64,000 nt of DNA from Holophagales bacterium (GTDB lineage Bacteria; Acidobacteriota; Thermoanaerobaculia; UBA5066). Every line of letters begins with the position of its first letter. Positions within the stretch are counted from its first letter, which is position 1. The DNA is taken from assembly GCA_016714815.1 (NCBI GenBank), contig JADKBZ010000004.1, positions 62,001 through 126,000 of the forward strand. Reading direction: 5' to 3'. The notes under the pieces were generated by a model. The model ran no database searches, was not told the origin of the DNA, and worked only from the letters and a program-made list of their open reading frames with translations. Of this stretch, positions 16,666-24,963 are shown piece after piece. The translations under genes were made by a program, and so were the position numbers.

Positions 16666-17571
16666 ATGTTTCGCCCACGCACCTCCCGGCCGCTCATCCT
16701 CCTCGTCGACGACGATCCGTTCCAGGCGGAGGTCGCGTCCTACATCGCCGAAGAGCTCGACTGCGACTTCGAGAGCGCCCTCTCGGGCACCGAGGCCCTC
16801 GAGAAGGTGGCCCAGCGCGCACCCGACGTCGTCCTCCTCGACGTGAGGATGGACGACCTCTCGGGGTACGAAGTCTGCCGCAGGATCAAGACGCTTCCGG
16901 AGACGGCCGACACGCAGGTACTCTTCGTCACGGCGCGGACGGAGGAAGAAGACCTCCTGAAGGGCTTCGAGGCGCTCGCGAACGACTACCTGACGAAGCC
17001 GTTCTCCGCGCGCGAGCTGAAGGCGCGGACGAAGAATGCCCTGCGCACCAAGAGCCTCCTCGACACGCTCGGAGCGCGGACGCGCTTCCTCGAGCTGCAG
17101 CAGGAGATCACCGACAAGCTCGAGGCCGAGGAGGCCGACACCGAGGACAAGAGGGTGACGGCCCTCGGGCCGATCCTCGACCGGATCGCCCAGCTCTTCG
17201 GCGCCGACGGCGTGACGCTGCACTTCCGCCGGCCTGGCCGGCCGGAGACCCGGACGACCCTCTCCCCCACGTGGCCCGGCGGCACGCCCCCGTCCTACCT
17301 TGCCGCCCTCGCCCTCTCCGAAGATCCGCGCGTCGAGAAAGCCCCGCGTCTCCCCGGCGAGGGGCGCGACCCCGCAGGAGACTGGATCGTCGTCGCGGCG
17401 CCGCTCTGGGTCGGCCCGGAGCTCCTCGGGACGCTTCGCATCCACCGCCACAGCGGACTGCCGGCGGCGGGAGACTCGACCGAGCTCGAGCACCTCGTCG
17501 CCCTCGCCGGCCACCTCGCCCGGACCCTCCACCGGGCCGACCTGATCCAGGCGCTCCGCGGTCAACGGTAA
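16666..17571 (+). CDS. Response regulator with receiver domain and GAF-like C-terminal domain
   Basis: 301 residues. Residues 9-125 are a CheY-like receiver: acidic cluster LVDDDP (14-18), phosphoacceptor Asp59 in VLLDVRMDDLSG, Thr89 in FVTAR and Lys111 in LTKPF. A linker helix (130-160) leads to a region at about 165-290 resembling a GAF sensor domain (ILDRIAQLFGADGVTLHF; IVVAAPLWVGPELLGTLRI). There is no DNA-binding or enzymatic output domain, so it probably works through protein contacts or ligand sensing. No histidine kinase lies next to it. The GAF call is by pattern, not by search. Confidence 0.8.
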   Translation: MFRPRTSRPLILLVDDDPFQAEVASYIAEELDCDFESALSGTEALEKVAQRAPDVVLLDVRMDDLSGYEVCRRIKTLPETADTQVLFVTARTEEEDLLKGFEALANDYLTKPFSARELKARTKNALRTKSLLDTLGARTRFLELQQEITDKLEAEEADTEDKRVTALGPILDRIAQLFGADGVTLHFRRPGRPETRTTLSPTWPGGTPPSYLAALALSEDPRVEKAPRLPGEGRDPAGDWIVVAAPLWVGPELLGTLRIHRHSGLPAAGDSTELEHLVALAGHLARTLHRADLIQALRGQR

Positions 17572-17583
17572 CGGTAATGGATC

Positions 17584-17671
17584 GGGGAGGCTCGCCACGA
17601 GCCTCCCCGCGCCTGCGGCGCCTCCCCTCCGCTGACCAGGATCGGATCGGGGAGGCTCGAGGAGTCTCCCC
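17584..17671. terminator. Two hairpins between convergent genes
   Basis: 17584-17594 (GGGGAGGCTCG) pairs perfectly with 17598-17608 around CCA. A near copy at 17649-17671 forms a 10-bp stem with one G-U. Both sit between the response regulator stop and the def stop. Neither has a T-run, so termination in either direction is plausible but not shown. Confidence 0.45.
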
Positions 17672-17690
17672 GCGGCGCCTTACGGCGTTT

Positions 17691-18206
17691 CTACCACTCG
17701 CCGCGCTTCTGGCGTTTGACGACCTTGCGCAGGACCAGACTCCGCTTCAGGCTCGACATCCGCTCGGTGAAGAGGCGCGAGTCGAGGTGGTCGATCTCGT
17801 GGCAGAAGGCGCGCGCCAGAAGGTCGGTACCCTCGAGTATCCGCTTCACGCCCTTCTCGTCGAAGGCTTCGACGGCGACGGCCTCGGGGCGCTCGACGAT
17901 CTCGACGATGTCGGGAAACGAGAGGCAGCCCTCCTCGTCCCGCACGAACCCCTGGGCGTCGACGACCCGAGGGTTGACGAGGACGAGGATCTGGGACGGG
18001 TCCTTGCCGACCGAAAGGTCGACGACGCAGATCCGCTTGTTGACCCCGATCTGGGGCGCCGCGATCCCGAGACCCGGCGCCGCCCATCCTGTTTCCAGGA
18101 GGTCGCGGACCAGCGTCTGGAGCGACGGGTCCCCGAAATCGGTCACGTCCTCGTTACGGGCGACGAGCCGCGGGTCGCCGTACTTCAAAATGTCCCGAAT
18201 AGCCAT
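17691..18206 (-). CDS. def: Peptide deformylase
   Basis: Removes the N-formyl group from new proteins. 171 residues. All three family motifs are present: GLGIAAPQ (45-52), EGCLS with metal ligand Cys94, and HEIDH (136-140) with the two metal histidines and catalytic Glu137. The ATG directly abuts the stop codon of the upstream cyclic-nucleotide-binding gene, so the two are probably cotranscribed. fmt, the usual partner, is not in the window. Confidence 0.96.
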   Translation of the reverse strand: MAIRDILKYGDPRLVARNEDVTDFGDPSLQTLVRDLLETGWAAPGLGIAAPQIGVNKRICVVDLSVGKDPSQILVLVNPRVVDAQGFVRDEEGCLSFPDIVEIVERPEAVAVEAFDEKGVKRILEGTDLLARAFCHEIDHLDSRLFTERMSSLKRSLVLRKVVKRQKRGEW

Positions 18207-19022
18207 TCAGACGCCCCCGTCCTCTCTTCGCCGGCGCAGGTCCTCGAGGATGGCGTCGGCCGCGGACCTGGCCCGCTCACGGTGGACCTCTTCCAGGACC
18301 TTCTGAACGCGCGGGTACCTCCCGAGAATTCCCGTCCAGGCGTCGCTCGCGATCTCGAGGCACTCGGCCCCGGTCTCTGCGATGACGGTCGCGGTCCGCG
18401 GTCGGCCCGTGAGGAAAGCGACCTCGCCGAACACGTCCCCCATCGTCAGCACGCCCATCCGGAGCATCCCTCCGCCCGAGCCCTTCGTCACGACCCCGAG
18501 GACGCCCCGGGTCACGATGAAGAGGCTGCGCCCCTCCTCACCCTGCTCGATGACGACCTCGCCTTCGTGGAACGTCCGGCGCCCCGTGGAGGCGATGAAT
18601 CCGGCGATCTCCTCGCTCGTCATGTCGGCGAAGAACCGGGAGGTCCGGAGCCCCTCGGGAACGAGCGGGGCCTGGACGTATCCCTTCGGCAGGACCTTCA
18701 TCACCCCGCTCGCCTCGCGCTGGCGGGCCATCGTCGCACCGTCCTCGGCGGCGGTCTGCGCGACCGGGGGACCGGCCGACCAGGAGCTGATCTGGTGTCG
18801 CACCGCGACGGCGAGCGGAAAGCTCCCGTCCCCCGCGAGGTCCGCCGCGAGCCCTTCGAGAAGCTCGATCGCGCGGGCCGTCTCGCCACTCTCGTGCAGC
18901 GCCTCGGCCTCGGAGCGGCGCTCCTCGTAGCCGCCGAGGGCCACCGGGGGCGCATCGCTCTCCGCAGGAACGGCGGCCGAGGTCAGATCATGGAACTTCT
19001 TCTTGAGGAATTCAAAGACCAC
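18207..19022 (-). CDS. Cyclic-nucleotide-binding domain protein
   Basis: 271 residues. The N-terminal half (about 30-80) is Ala/Leu/Glu-rich and helical, possibly TPR-like. Residues about 125-245 form a CNB domain; the phosphate-binding cassette reads GDVFGEVAFLTGRPRTATV, keeping the Gly-Glu and Arg-Thr-Ala pattern of true cNMP binders. There is no helix-turn-helix, so it is not a CRP-type regulator. Start GTG at 19020-19022. Its stop abuts the ATG of def. Ligand and role are unknown. Confidence 0.8.
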   Translation of the reverse strand: MVFEFLKKKFHDLTSAAVPAESDAPPVALGGYEERRSEAEALHESGETARAIELLEGLAADLAGDGSFPLAVAVRHQISSWSAGPPVAQTAAEDGATMARQREASGVMKVLPKGYVQAPLVPEGLRTSRFFADMTSEEIAGFIASTGRRTFHEGEVVIEQGEEGRSLFIVTRGVLGVVTKGSGGGMLRMGVLTMGDVFGEVAFLTGRPRTATVIAETGAECLEIASDAWTGILGRYPRVQKVLEEVHRERARSAADAILEDLRRRREDGGV

Positions 19023-19168
19023 GTCTCAAGGTTGACGCCCCGGAGCGCGCTGGTCAAGCGTCTCTTTTCGCATTCTCTCCGTTCCCTCCAAGCCGCACGC
19101 CGTCTCCCGAAGGGGACTCCCCCCTCTGGCACGAGGGTCGCATCGCCGACGGCGAGAGGACGACTCCG

Positions 19169-21613
19169 ATGACCATTCGCGCTTCCTGGTTCGCCCTCCT
19201 GATCGCCTCACTCCTGCCGGCCACGACCGCCGCCGCCCAGCGCCAGGGCTATTCGTACCTCTCCTGGGTCGGGCCCGAGGTCTCTCTCGTCTCGAACGCC
19301 GAGGACGACTCCTCCGCCCGGCTGAACACTCCCATCCTCGCCGGCGACCGGATCGCCACCGGTCCGACGTCACGCGCCGAGGCGATCCTGGCCGACGGCA
19401 ACATCCTGCGGATCGACGTCCAGACGAACCTGAGATTCGACCGGCTCGCGAAGACGTACGAAGCCGAGGACGAACGGAATGCCCTCGTCGTGGAGCGGGG
19501 CGCCGTCTCGCTGGAGCATCGCTGGACGACCTCCCGAGACGAGGCGACGCGCATCGACACCGACGACGTCACCATCGTCTTCCCCGACAAGGGGCTCCTG
19601 CGGGTCGAGACCGGGCGACGGGGCACCGAGATCTACGTGATCTCCGGCCAGGCCGAGGTCTACGCCCGCTCCGGCCGCGCCAGCCTGAAGGCCGGCCAGT
19701 ACGCGTTTGCCACGGGCGATGCGGAGCTCGAGATCGACTGGCTGGACGAGCCGCGCGACCGGTTCACCCGTTTCGTCGGCGAGAGGCGCAGCCTCGGAGG
19801 ATCGGGCTCCGGCCTGCGGTACGTCTCGGCCGAATACGACTACGACTACGCCGCGTCCGGCCTCGATCGCTACGGATCGTGGGTCCTCGTGAACGGTTCC
19901 TACTGCTGGCGGCCGACCGTCGCCCCGGAATGGCGGCCCTACACCGACGGCTACTGGCGCTGGTCCCCCGCCGGGCTGACCTGGGTCTCGTACGAGCCGT
20001 GGGGATGGCTCCCCTACCACTACGGATCCTGGGACTGGAGCCTCAGCCTGGGCTGGTACTGGTCCCCTGGTTCCTACTATTCGCCCGCCTGGGTCTACTG
20101 GACCTACACCCCCTCGTGGGTGGGCTGGTGCCCCATCGGCTACTACGGCGGGTACTACGGGGGCGAATACGGAGGCCACCATGGAGGCGGCCACGCTGGC
20201 GGCCCCGAGGGATACCCGGGCTCCCGGCGGCACCGTCAGGGTGCGGAGCGCGGGACCCACGCCTATCCCCACCTGAGGGGACCGGTCGACGTGACCCGGA
20301 TCGATCCGCGCGGATGGAGCTACACGTCGAGCACGAAGATCGGCTCGCGTCTCGATTCCCGCCGCGATGTCCTCCGCCAGGAACGCGTCGGATTCCGGCC
20401 TGGAGAGCGTGGCCTCGTCGCGACGACGCCCCTCTACATCGACCGCGGACGCGGCGGCTCGGCGACGACCGCCGTGCAGGAGGCCGTTCGCAGGGTGCCC
20501 CAGACCCTGGGCGCCGAGCCCCGGGGCGGACGCGGCCTCGAAGACCTCACCCCCGTCCTTCGCCGCGAGGGAACGCTGGGGACGACCACCCGGGAGTCGC
20601 TCCGCCGCGCGTTCGTGACGCCCGGCCAGGATCCGGCCTACCGGTCCGTTTCCGCGGACCAGATGGCCGCTCCCCGGCGGGATCCTGCCGCCGGGACGAC
20701 CGCTCGTGGCCCCTCGCGGGAAGGCAGCCGCGGCTTCGGCTCCAGCTCGACGCCCGCTCGCGGCGAAGAACGTGCGGTGCCGGGCCGCGACACCGGCGCA
20801 ACGCCGCGCGAGGCCTGGCGCAACGGAGGAATCGCCGAAACCCGCCCGGGCCGCTCGACGGACGCCGCACCTCGCCGGGACGCCGAGACGTCGCTCGGCG
20901 GAGGATTCGGCCGCGACCGGGACATCCGCAGCGACGACGGCTGGCGTTCGCCGGGAAGCGACACCCGTTCGGGAGCGACCCCGTCCCGGACGCTCGACGT
21001 CCCGGCCCGTCGCTCCATCGCCACGCCGGAAAACCCGGATCCAGGGCAGCGCACGGTGCGGCGCGAATCCGCTCCCGAATCGGAGCCCTGGCGCTCGACC
21101 GTGGAGTCCCCCACCCGGCGGCAGCTCCCCTCCCAGCCGGACGGCGGAACGACCTCCCCCGGCCGCCGCGAGGCCCCCGGCCTTCGAGGCGACGAGGGTT
21201 GGCGAGGAACGGACGCGCCGGCGCGCTCCAGCGAGGCCCCCCGCTCGGCGCCGCGCACCGACGAGGCGCCTCCGTCGCGCTCGTACGAGGCCCCGTCCCG
21301 CTCCTCCGACGCTCCCCGTTCCGCTCCCGCCCCACGCTCCGAAGCGCCCCCAGCCCGATCCTACGAACCTCCGGCACGCTCCTCCGAGCCCCCGTCGCGC
21401 TCCTACGACGCTCCCCGTTCCGCCCCCGCACCGCGCTCCGAAGCGCCTCCGTCGCGCTCCTACGACGCCCCGCGCTCGGCTCCCGCTCCGCGCTCCTACG
21501 AAGCGCCGACGAGATCCGACAGCGCCCCGACCTTCCATCCGTCGTCCCCGTCGACTCCGTCCTCTCCGCCCTCGAGCGATGCTCCCAGCCGGAGCTCCTC
21601 GCCGCGCGGCTGA
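19169..21613 (+). CDS. Secreted FecR-domain protein with Trp/Tyr-rich module and repetitive Ser/Pro/Arg tail
   Basis: 814 residues. A signal peptide (about 1-23, ending TTAAAQ) directs export. Residues about 50-190 resemble the periplasmic FecR domain (LNTPILAGDRIATG, ADGNILRIDVQTN, VERGAVSL). Residues about 215-325 are extremely rich in Trp, Tyr and Gly with repeated WxPY/GYWRWSP-like units, similar to modules found after FecR domains in other bacteria (DUF6600 type, by recollection). A Gly/His patch and about 450 residues of disordered Ser/Pro/Arg/Ala sequence follow. No TonB or sigma-factor partner is nearby, so iron signalling is not supported. Envelope or exopolymer role is a guess. Confidence 0.75.
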   Translation: MTIRASWFALLIASLLPATTAAAQRQGYSYLSWVGPEVSLVSNAEDDSSARLNTPILAGDRIATGPTSRAEAILADGNILRIDVQTNLRFDRLAKTYEAEDERNALVVERGAVSLEHRWTTSRDEATRIDTDDVTIVFPDKGLLRVETGRRGTEIYVISGQAEVYARSGRASLKAGQYAFATGDAELEIDWLDEPRDRFTRFVGERRSLGGSGSGLRYVSAEYDYDYAASGLDRYGSWVLVNGSYCWRPTVAPEWRPYTDGYWRWSPAGLTWVSYEPWGWLPYHYGSWDWSLSLGWYWSPGSYYSPAWVYWTYTPSWVGWCPIGYYGGYYGGEYGGHHGGGHAGGPEGYPGSRRHRQGAERGTHAYPHLRGPVDVTRIDPRGWSYTSSTKIGSRLDSRRDVLRQERVGFRPGERGLVATTPLYIDRGRGGSATTAVQEAVRRVPQTLGAEPRGGRGLEDLTPVLRREGTLGTTTRESLRRAFVTPGQDPAYRSVSADQMAAPRRDPAAGTTARGPSREGSRGFGSSSTPARGEERAVPGRDTGATPREAWRNGGIAETRPGRSTDAAPRRDAETSLGGGFGRDRDIRSDDGWRSPGSDTRSGATPSRTLDVPARRSIATPENPDPGQRTVRRESAPESEPWRSTVESPTRRQLPSQPDGGTTSPGRREAPGLRGDEGWRGTDAPARSSEAPRSAPRTDEAPPSRSYEAPSRSSDAPRSAPAPRSEAPPARSYEPPARSSEPPSRSYDAPRSAPAPRSEAPPSRSYDAPRSAPAPRSYEAPTRSDSAPTFHPSSPSTPSSPPSSDAPSRSSSPRG
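21232..21516 (+). repeat. Coding repeats in the FecR-protein tail (approximate limits)
   Basis: Imperfect units of about 10-20 residues built from RSYDAPRSAP, APRSEAPPSR and similar blocks repeat along this stretch. It looks like slippage-expanded, disordered sequence. Boundaries are approximate. Confidence 0.7.
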
Positions 21614-21690
21614 ACCCGGATCCCCCCCTCGCGCCCGAGGGGCGCCGCCGCCGGCGGCGCCCCTTCGCTTTCGCCCCCTACAATGCGGAG

Positions 21691-21939
21691 ATGTCCGAAA
21701 GCCGCCACGGCCGGCTGTTGCAGATGGTCCTCGGCTTCTATTTCCTGGAGGCCGGCCTGTTCCTCGTCCTCGCTCCGTGGAGCGGCCTCTGGACCCGCCG
21801 GGTCGTCCTGCCGGCGCCGGCCGATTTCGAGCCGCTCCTGGCCTCGCATTCCTTCCGCGGCTTCGTGGCCGGGATCGGAGTCCTTCACCTCGTCCTCGCC
21901 AGCCGCGAGCTCCTCGCCTGGAAGGAGAAGCCGGAATGA
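21691..21939 (+). CDS. Small membrane protein of unknown function
   Basis: 82 residues with two hydrophobic segments: about 10-27 (LQMVLGFYFLEAGLFLVL) and about 57-73 (GFVAGIGVLHLVLASRELL), joined by a polar loop. I do not recognise the family. The ATG at 21691 follows a GCGGAG ribosome-binding sequence, and the stop overlaps the acpS start as ATGA, which argues that it is a real gene cotranscribed with acpS. Confidence 0.7.
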   Translation: MSESRHGRLLQMVLGFYFLEAGLFLVLAPWSGLWTRRVVLPAPADFEPLLASHSFRGFVAGIGVLHLVLASRELLAWKEKPE

Positions 21940-22382
21940 CGGCCGGCGCGCCCCTCCGCGCCACGCTCCTCGCGTCCGCCTATCCTCACGGTCCCCAGGC
22001 CCTGGGCCTGGGAGTCGACATCTGCGAGATCGACCGGATCGAAGAGGCCCTCGGTCGCCACGGCCAGAAGTTCCTCGACCGGATCTGCGCCCCGGGCGAG
22101 CTGAAGCGGCCCCTCGAGTCGCGAAGGATCGGCGAGCACGTCGCCGGCCTCTTCGCCGCGAAGGAGGCGGCGATGAAGGCCCTCGGGACGGGGATGCAGG
22201 GCGCCTCGTTCCAGGAGATCGCCGTCGCGCACGAGCCCTCGGGAAGGCCGCGGCTCGTCCTGACGGGACGCGCCCGCGCCCGCGCCGACGCCCTCGGCGT
22301 CACGGCGGCGCACGTCACGATCACCCACGGCCGGCGGGAGGCGGTGGCCGTGGTCCTGCTGCTCGGTCGCGGTCCGGCTTAA
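21936..22382 (+). CDS. acpS: Holo-[acyl-carrier-protein] synthase
   Basis: Transfers 4'-phosphopantetheine from CoA to acyl carrier protein. 148 residues, slightly longer than the usual 120-130 because of a 25-residue N-terminal extension. Magnesium ligands are Asp28 in LGVDICEIDRIEEAL and Glu77 in FAAKEAAMKALG. The ATG at 21936 overlaps the stop of the small membrane protein. A start further in (near residue 20) has no better signal. Ends convergent to rplQ. Confidence 0.93.
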   Translation: MTAGAPLRATLLASAYPHGPQALGLGVDICEIDRIEEALGRHGQKFLDRICAPGELKRPLESRRIGEHVAGLFAAKEAAMKALGTGMQGASFQEIAVAHEPSGRPRLVLTGRARARADALGVTAAHVTITHGRREAVAVVLLLGRGPA

Positions 22383-22423
22383 GGGGAAACGCTCGCCGCT
22401 CCGCCAGGGCGGATGGCGTCGGA

Positions 22424-22451
22424 GGGCCCTCCGCCCGCAGGCGGAGGGCCC
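22424..22451. terminator. Hairpin between convergent acpS and rplQ
   Basis: GGGCCCTCCGCC (22424-22435) pairs perfectly with GGCGGAGGGCCC (22440-22451) around CGCA. It lies 14 nt past the rplQ stop and 41 nt past the acpS stop. No T-run on either strand; likely a two-way terminator. Confidence 0.55.
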
Positions 22452-22465
22452 CCGGAAACGTCGGT

Positions 22466-23125
22466 CTAGGCGCCGCCCGCCTTGCGGGGGGTGCGCGTGG
22501 TGGAGCCGCCCTTCTTCTCCACCTTGGCCCGCGGGGTCTTCGTGGCCTTCGGGGCGGAGTCCTTGGCAGCCTTGGTCATCTTCGGAGCGGCCTTCTTGAC
22601 GGCCTTCTTCTCGGTCTTGCCGTCGGCGCCTTCGGTCGACTCGTCCGCCTTGCCGGCTTCCTTGTCGCCCGAGCCCTTCCCGGTCACGAGGCGCCGCGCC
22701 TTGTCGAGCAGCGACTCCTTCTTCTCGACGGTCTTGTCGGCGGCCTTCTTCTCGGCCCTGCGCTGGGCGAAGTCGAAGTCGACGAACTCGATGATCGCCT
22801 TCTCGGCGGCGTCACCCTGGCGCTGCCCGAGCTTGAGGATCCTCGTGTAACCGCCCGGCCGGGTCGCGAATCGCGGGGCGATCTCGTCGAAGAGACGCTT
22901 GGCCGCGTCCTGGGTCACGTCGCGCAGGGCGAGCCGGCGGGCGTGAAGGCCGCCCCTCTTCCCGAGCGTGACGAGCTTCTCGGCGAGGGGCCGGAGCTCC
23001 TTGGCCTTCGAGATCGTCGTCTGGATCCGCTCGTGGAGGAAGAGGGAGGTGAGCTGATTGCGGAAGAGGGCCTTTCGGTGCGCGCTGGTCCGCCCCAGCT
23101 TGCGTCCGGCCCGGTTGTGCTGCAT
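22466..23125 (-). CDS. rplQ: 50S ribosomal protein L17 with long C-terminal extension
   Basis: Residues 1-118 are a normal L17 (MQHNRAGRKLGRTSAHRKAL; NQLTSLFLHERIQTTISKAKELR). Residues 119-219 are a Lys/Ala-rich extension (KKAVKKAAPKMTKAAKD and similar), about 100 residues beyond the common length; it is likely disordered and RNA-binding. Last gene of the alpha cluster, 11 nt after rpoA. ATG start. Confidence 0.95.
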   Translation of the reverse strand: MQHNRAGRKLGRTSAHRKALFRNQLTSLFLHERIQTTISKAKELRPLAEKLVTLGKRGGLHARRLALRDVTQDAAKRLFDEIAPRFATRPGGYTRILKLGQRQGDAAEKAIIEFVDFDFAQRRAEKKAADKTVEKKESLLDKARRLVTGKGSGDKEAGKADESTEGADGKTEKKAVKKAAPKMTKAAKDSAPKATKTPRAKVEKKGGSTTRTPRKAGGA

Positions 23126-23136
23126 CGGTCAGGTCC

Positions 23137-24108
23137 TCAGCGACCCGCGCTCGTGGGGGCTTCGAGCTTCATGCCGAAGGCGAGCCCCTTTTCGCGCAGG
23201 ATCTCCTTGATCTCGTTCAGGCTCTTCCGCCCGAAGTTCTTCGTCTCGAGCATTTCCTTCTCGGTCTTCTGCACGAGCTCGCGAAGGCTTCGGATGCCGG
23301 CGTTCTTCAGACAATTGGCGCTTCGGACGGAGAGCTCCAGCTCCTCGACGTTCGTGTCGAGGAGGGCGTCGAGCTCACTCTGGGGAATCTCGGGTCCGGT
23401 CTTGGCCGGATCCTCGTCCGTCTCGAGGTTCACGAAGATGGCGAGGTGCTCGCGAAGGAGGACGGCGGCGACCCCGACGGCGTCACGGGGAGTCATCGTT
23501 CCGTTCGTCCAGACCTCGAGAACGAGCTTGTCGTAGTCCGTCGCCTGGCCGACGCGGGCCGCCTCGACGTGATAGTTCACGCGGCGGACCGGCGAGTGCG
23601 CCGAGTCGAGCGGAATGGTGCCGATGGGAGCCTCGGCGTCGAAGTTCCGGTCGGCCGGAACGTAGCCGCGGCCCTTCGTGACCGTCGCCTCGAGACGGAG
23701 GCGTCCTCCGTCGGCGAGCGTCGCGATCGGCGCGTCGGGGTTCAGGATCTCGACCTGGGCGTCGTCCTCGAAGGCATCTGCCGTCACGACGCCCTTCGTC
23801 TTCGCGTCGAGGACGATCGTGCGGGGACCGTCCTCGTGCATCCGGATGGCGAGGCTCTTGAGGTTCAGGATGACGTCGGTCACATCCTCGACGACGCCAG
23901 GCATCGCCGTGAACTCGTGCTCGACGCCGTCGATCTTGACGGCGGTGATGGCCGCGCCCTCGATCGACGAGAGCAGGACGCGCCGCAGCGCGTTTCCGAC
24001 CGTCGTGCCCCAGCCGCGCTCGAGCGGCTGGGCAGTGAAGCGGCCGTAGTTCCCCAACTCCTCGTCCACCTCGAGGCGGTTCGGTCGCTGGAAGCCCTTC
24101 CACATCAT
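23137..24108 (-). CDS. rpoA: RNA polymerase alpha subunit
   Basis: 323 residues. N-terminal assembly domain (GRFTAQPLERGWGTTVGNALRRVLLSSIEGAA; residues about 20-50 within it are the dimer signature) and C-terminal domain from about 245 (ELELSVRSANCLKNAGI, the UP-element/activator-binding helix-hairpin fold, with Arg and Asn at the DNA-contact positions). Two ATGs in tandem (24108 and 24105); the first has GGAG at 9 nt and was chosen. Part of the rpsMKD-rpoA-rplQ alpha cluster. Confidence 0.97.
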   Translation of the reverse strand: MMWKGFQRPNRLEVDEELGNYGRFTAQPLERGWGTTVGNALRRVLLSSIEGAAITAVKIDGVEHEFTAMPGVVEDVTDVILNLKSLAIRMHEDGPRTIVLDAKTKGVVTADAFEDDAQVEILNPDAPIATLADGGRLRLEATVTKGRGYVPADRNFDAEAPIGTIPLDSAHSPVRRVNYHVEAARVGQATDYDKLVLEVWTNGTMTPRDAVGVAAVLLREHLAIFVNLETDEDPAKTGPEIPQSELDALLDTNVEELELSVRSANCLKNAGIRSLRELVQKTEKEMLETKNFGRKSLNEIKEILREKGLAFGMKLEAPTSAGR

Positions 24109-24136
24109 CGTTCGCTTCTCCTCGGGGCTGGGCCCG

Positions 24137-24763
24137 TCACTTGCTGTAGAGCTCGACGATGAGCTTCTCGTTGACCTGCAGGGAGACGTCCTCGCGGCGC
24201 GGAAGCGCCCGGACCGTGCCCTTGAACTCGGCGGCGGCGAGGTCGAGCCAGGCGGGGACTCCGCGGCCCTTGGCCGAGTCGACGGAGGCGACGACGCCCG
24301 GGTTCGTGCGGCTCTTCTCCTTGATCGAGACGACCGCACCCGCACCCACCGTGAAGCTCGGGACGTCGACCTTGCGGCCGTTGATGGCGACGTGGCCGTG
24401 ACGGACGAGCTGGCGCGCCTGCTGGCGGGACGCCGCGAAGCCGAGACGGTGGACGACGTTGTCGAGGCGGCGCTCGAGCAGCGACAGGAGGTTCTCGCCC
24501 GTGACGCCGCGCATCCGCTCGGCCCTCTCGAAGGTCAGGCGGAACTGCCCCTCGAGGAGCCCGTAGAACCTCTTGAGCTTCTGCTTCTCGCGGAGCTGGA
24601 TTCCGTACCCGAGAATCTTCGACCGCCTCCGGCCGTGCTGGCCGGGCGGGAAGTTGCGCCGCTCGATCGCGCACTTGTTCGTGAAGCAGCGATCGCCCTT
24701 CAGGAAGAGCTTCATGGCCTCACGCCGGCAGAGCCGGCAAACGGACTCGTGATAACGCGCCAC
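24137..24763 (-). CDS. rpsD: 30S ribosomal protein S4
   Basis: Primary 16S rRNA binder and assembly nucleator. 208 residues, normal length. The N-terminus keeps four cysteines (CRLCRREAMKLFLKGDRC then KC), the zinc-binding form. The S4 RNA-binding domain is at about 98-160 (RRLDNVVHRLGFAASRQQARQLV). GTG start at 24761-24763 with GGAGG upstream. A 200-nt stretch full of hairpins separates it from rpsK. Confidence 0.97.
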   Translation of the reverse strand: MARYHESVCRLCRREAMKLFLKGDRCFTNKCAIERRNFPPGQHGRRRSKILGYGIQLREKQKLKRFYGLLEGQFRLTFERAERMRGVTGENLLSLLERRLDNVVHRLGFAASRQQARQLVRHGHVAINGRKVDVPSFTVGAGAVVSIKEKSRTNPGVVASVDSAKGRGVPAWLDLAAAEFKGTVRALPRREDVSLQVNEKLIVELYSK

Positions 24764-24845
24764 TGGTAGGGATACCTCCTGGCCGACTCCGTCGTTGCGT
24801 TTCGCCCTTCGTCCCGGCCCGGAATCGGGAGCCGGTTTACGGGCG

Positions 24846-24954
24846 CCGGCACGCGCGACGCGTGCCGGTAGTTCCCCCCTCTCGGGGGGGCCGGGAGGCG
24901 CTCGGGCCTCCCTTTTTCGCGGGTACCGGCGGAGGAGCCAGGCTCCTCCGCCGG
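24846..24954. repeat. Array of four hairpins between rpsK and rpsD
   Basis: Consecutive inverted repeats: 24926-24938/24942-24954 (13 bp, loop CAG), 24893-24899/24906-24912 (7 bp, followed on the + strand by TTTTT), 24874-24879/24884-24889 (6 bp) and 24846-24855/24859-24868 (10 bp, loop CGA). In the minus-strand transcript they form the leader of rpsD. S4 autoregulates its own message in several bacteria, so a regulatory leader or partial terminator is possible. Confidence 0.6.
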
Positions 24955-24963
24955 GTCAGGAAC

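Noticed and set aside
19023..19168. TTGACG and TTGACC sequences in the divergent gap between the cyclic-nucleotide-binding gene and the FecR gene.
   Set aside because: No acceptable -10 element lies at 16-18 nt from either, so I do not call promoters there.
24893..24917. A + strand intrinsic terminator (GGGAGGC stem with TTTTT) as the end of a + strand gene.
   Set aside because: No + strand gene is supported nearby; kept only as part of the hairpin array.
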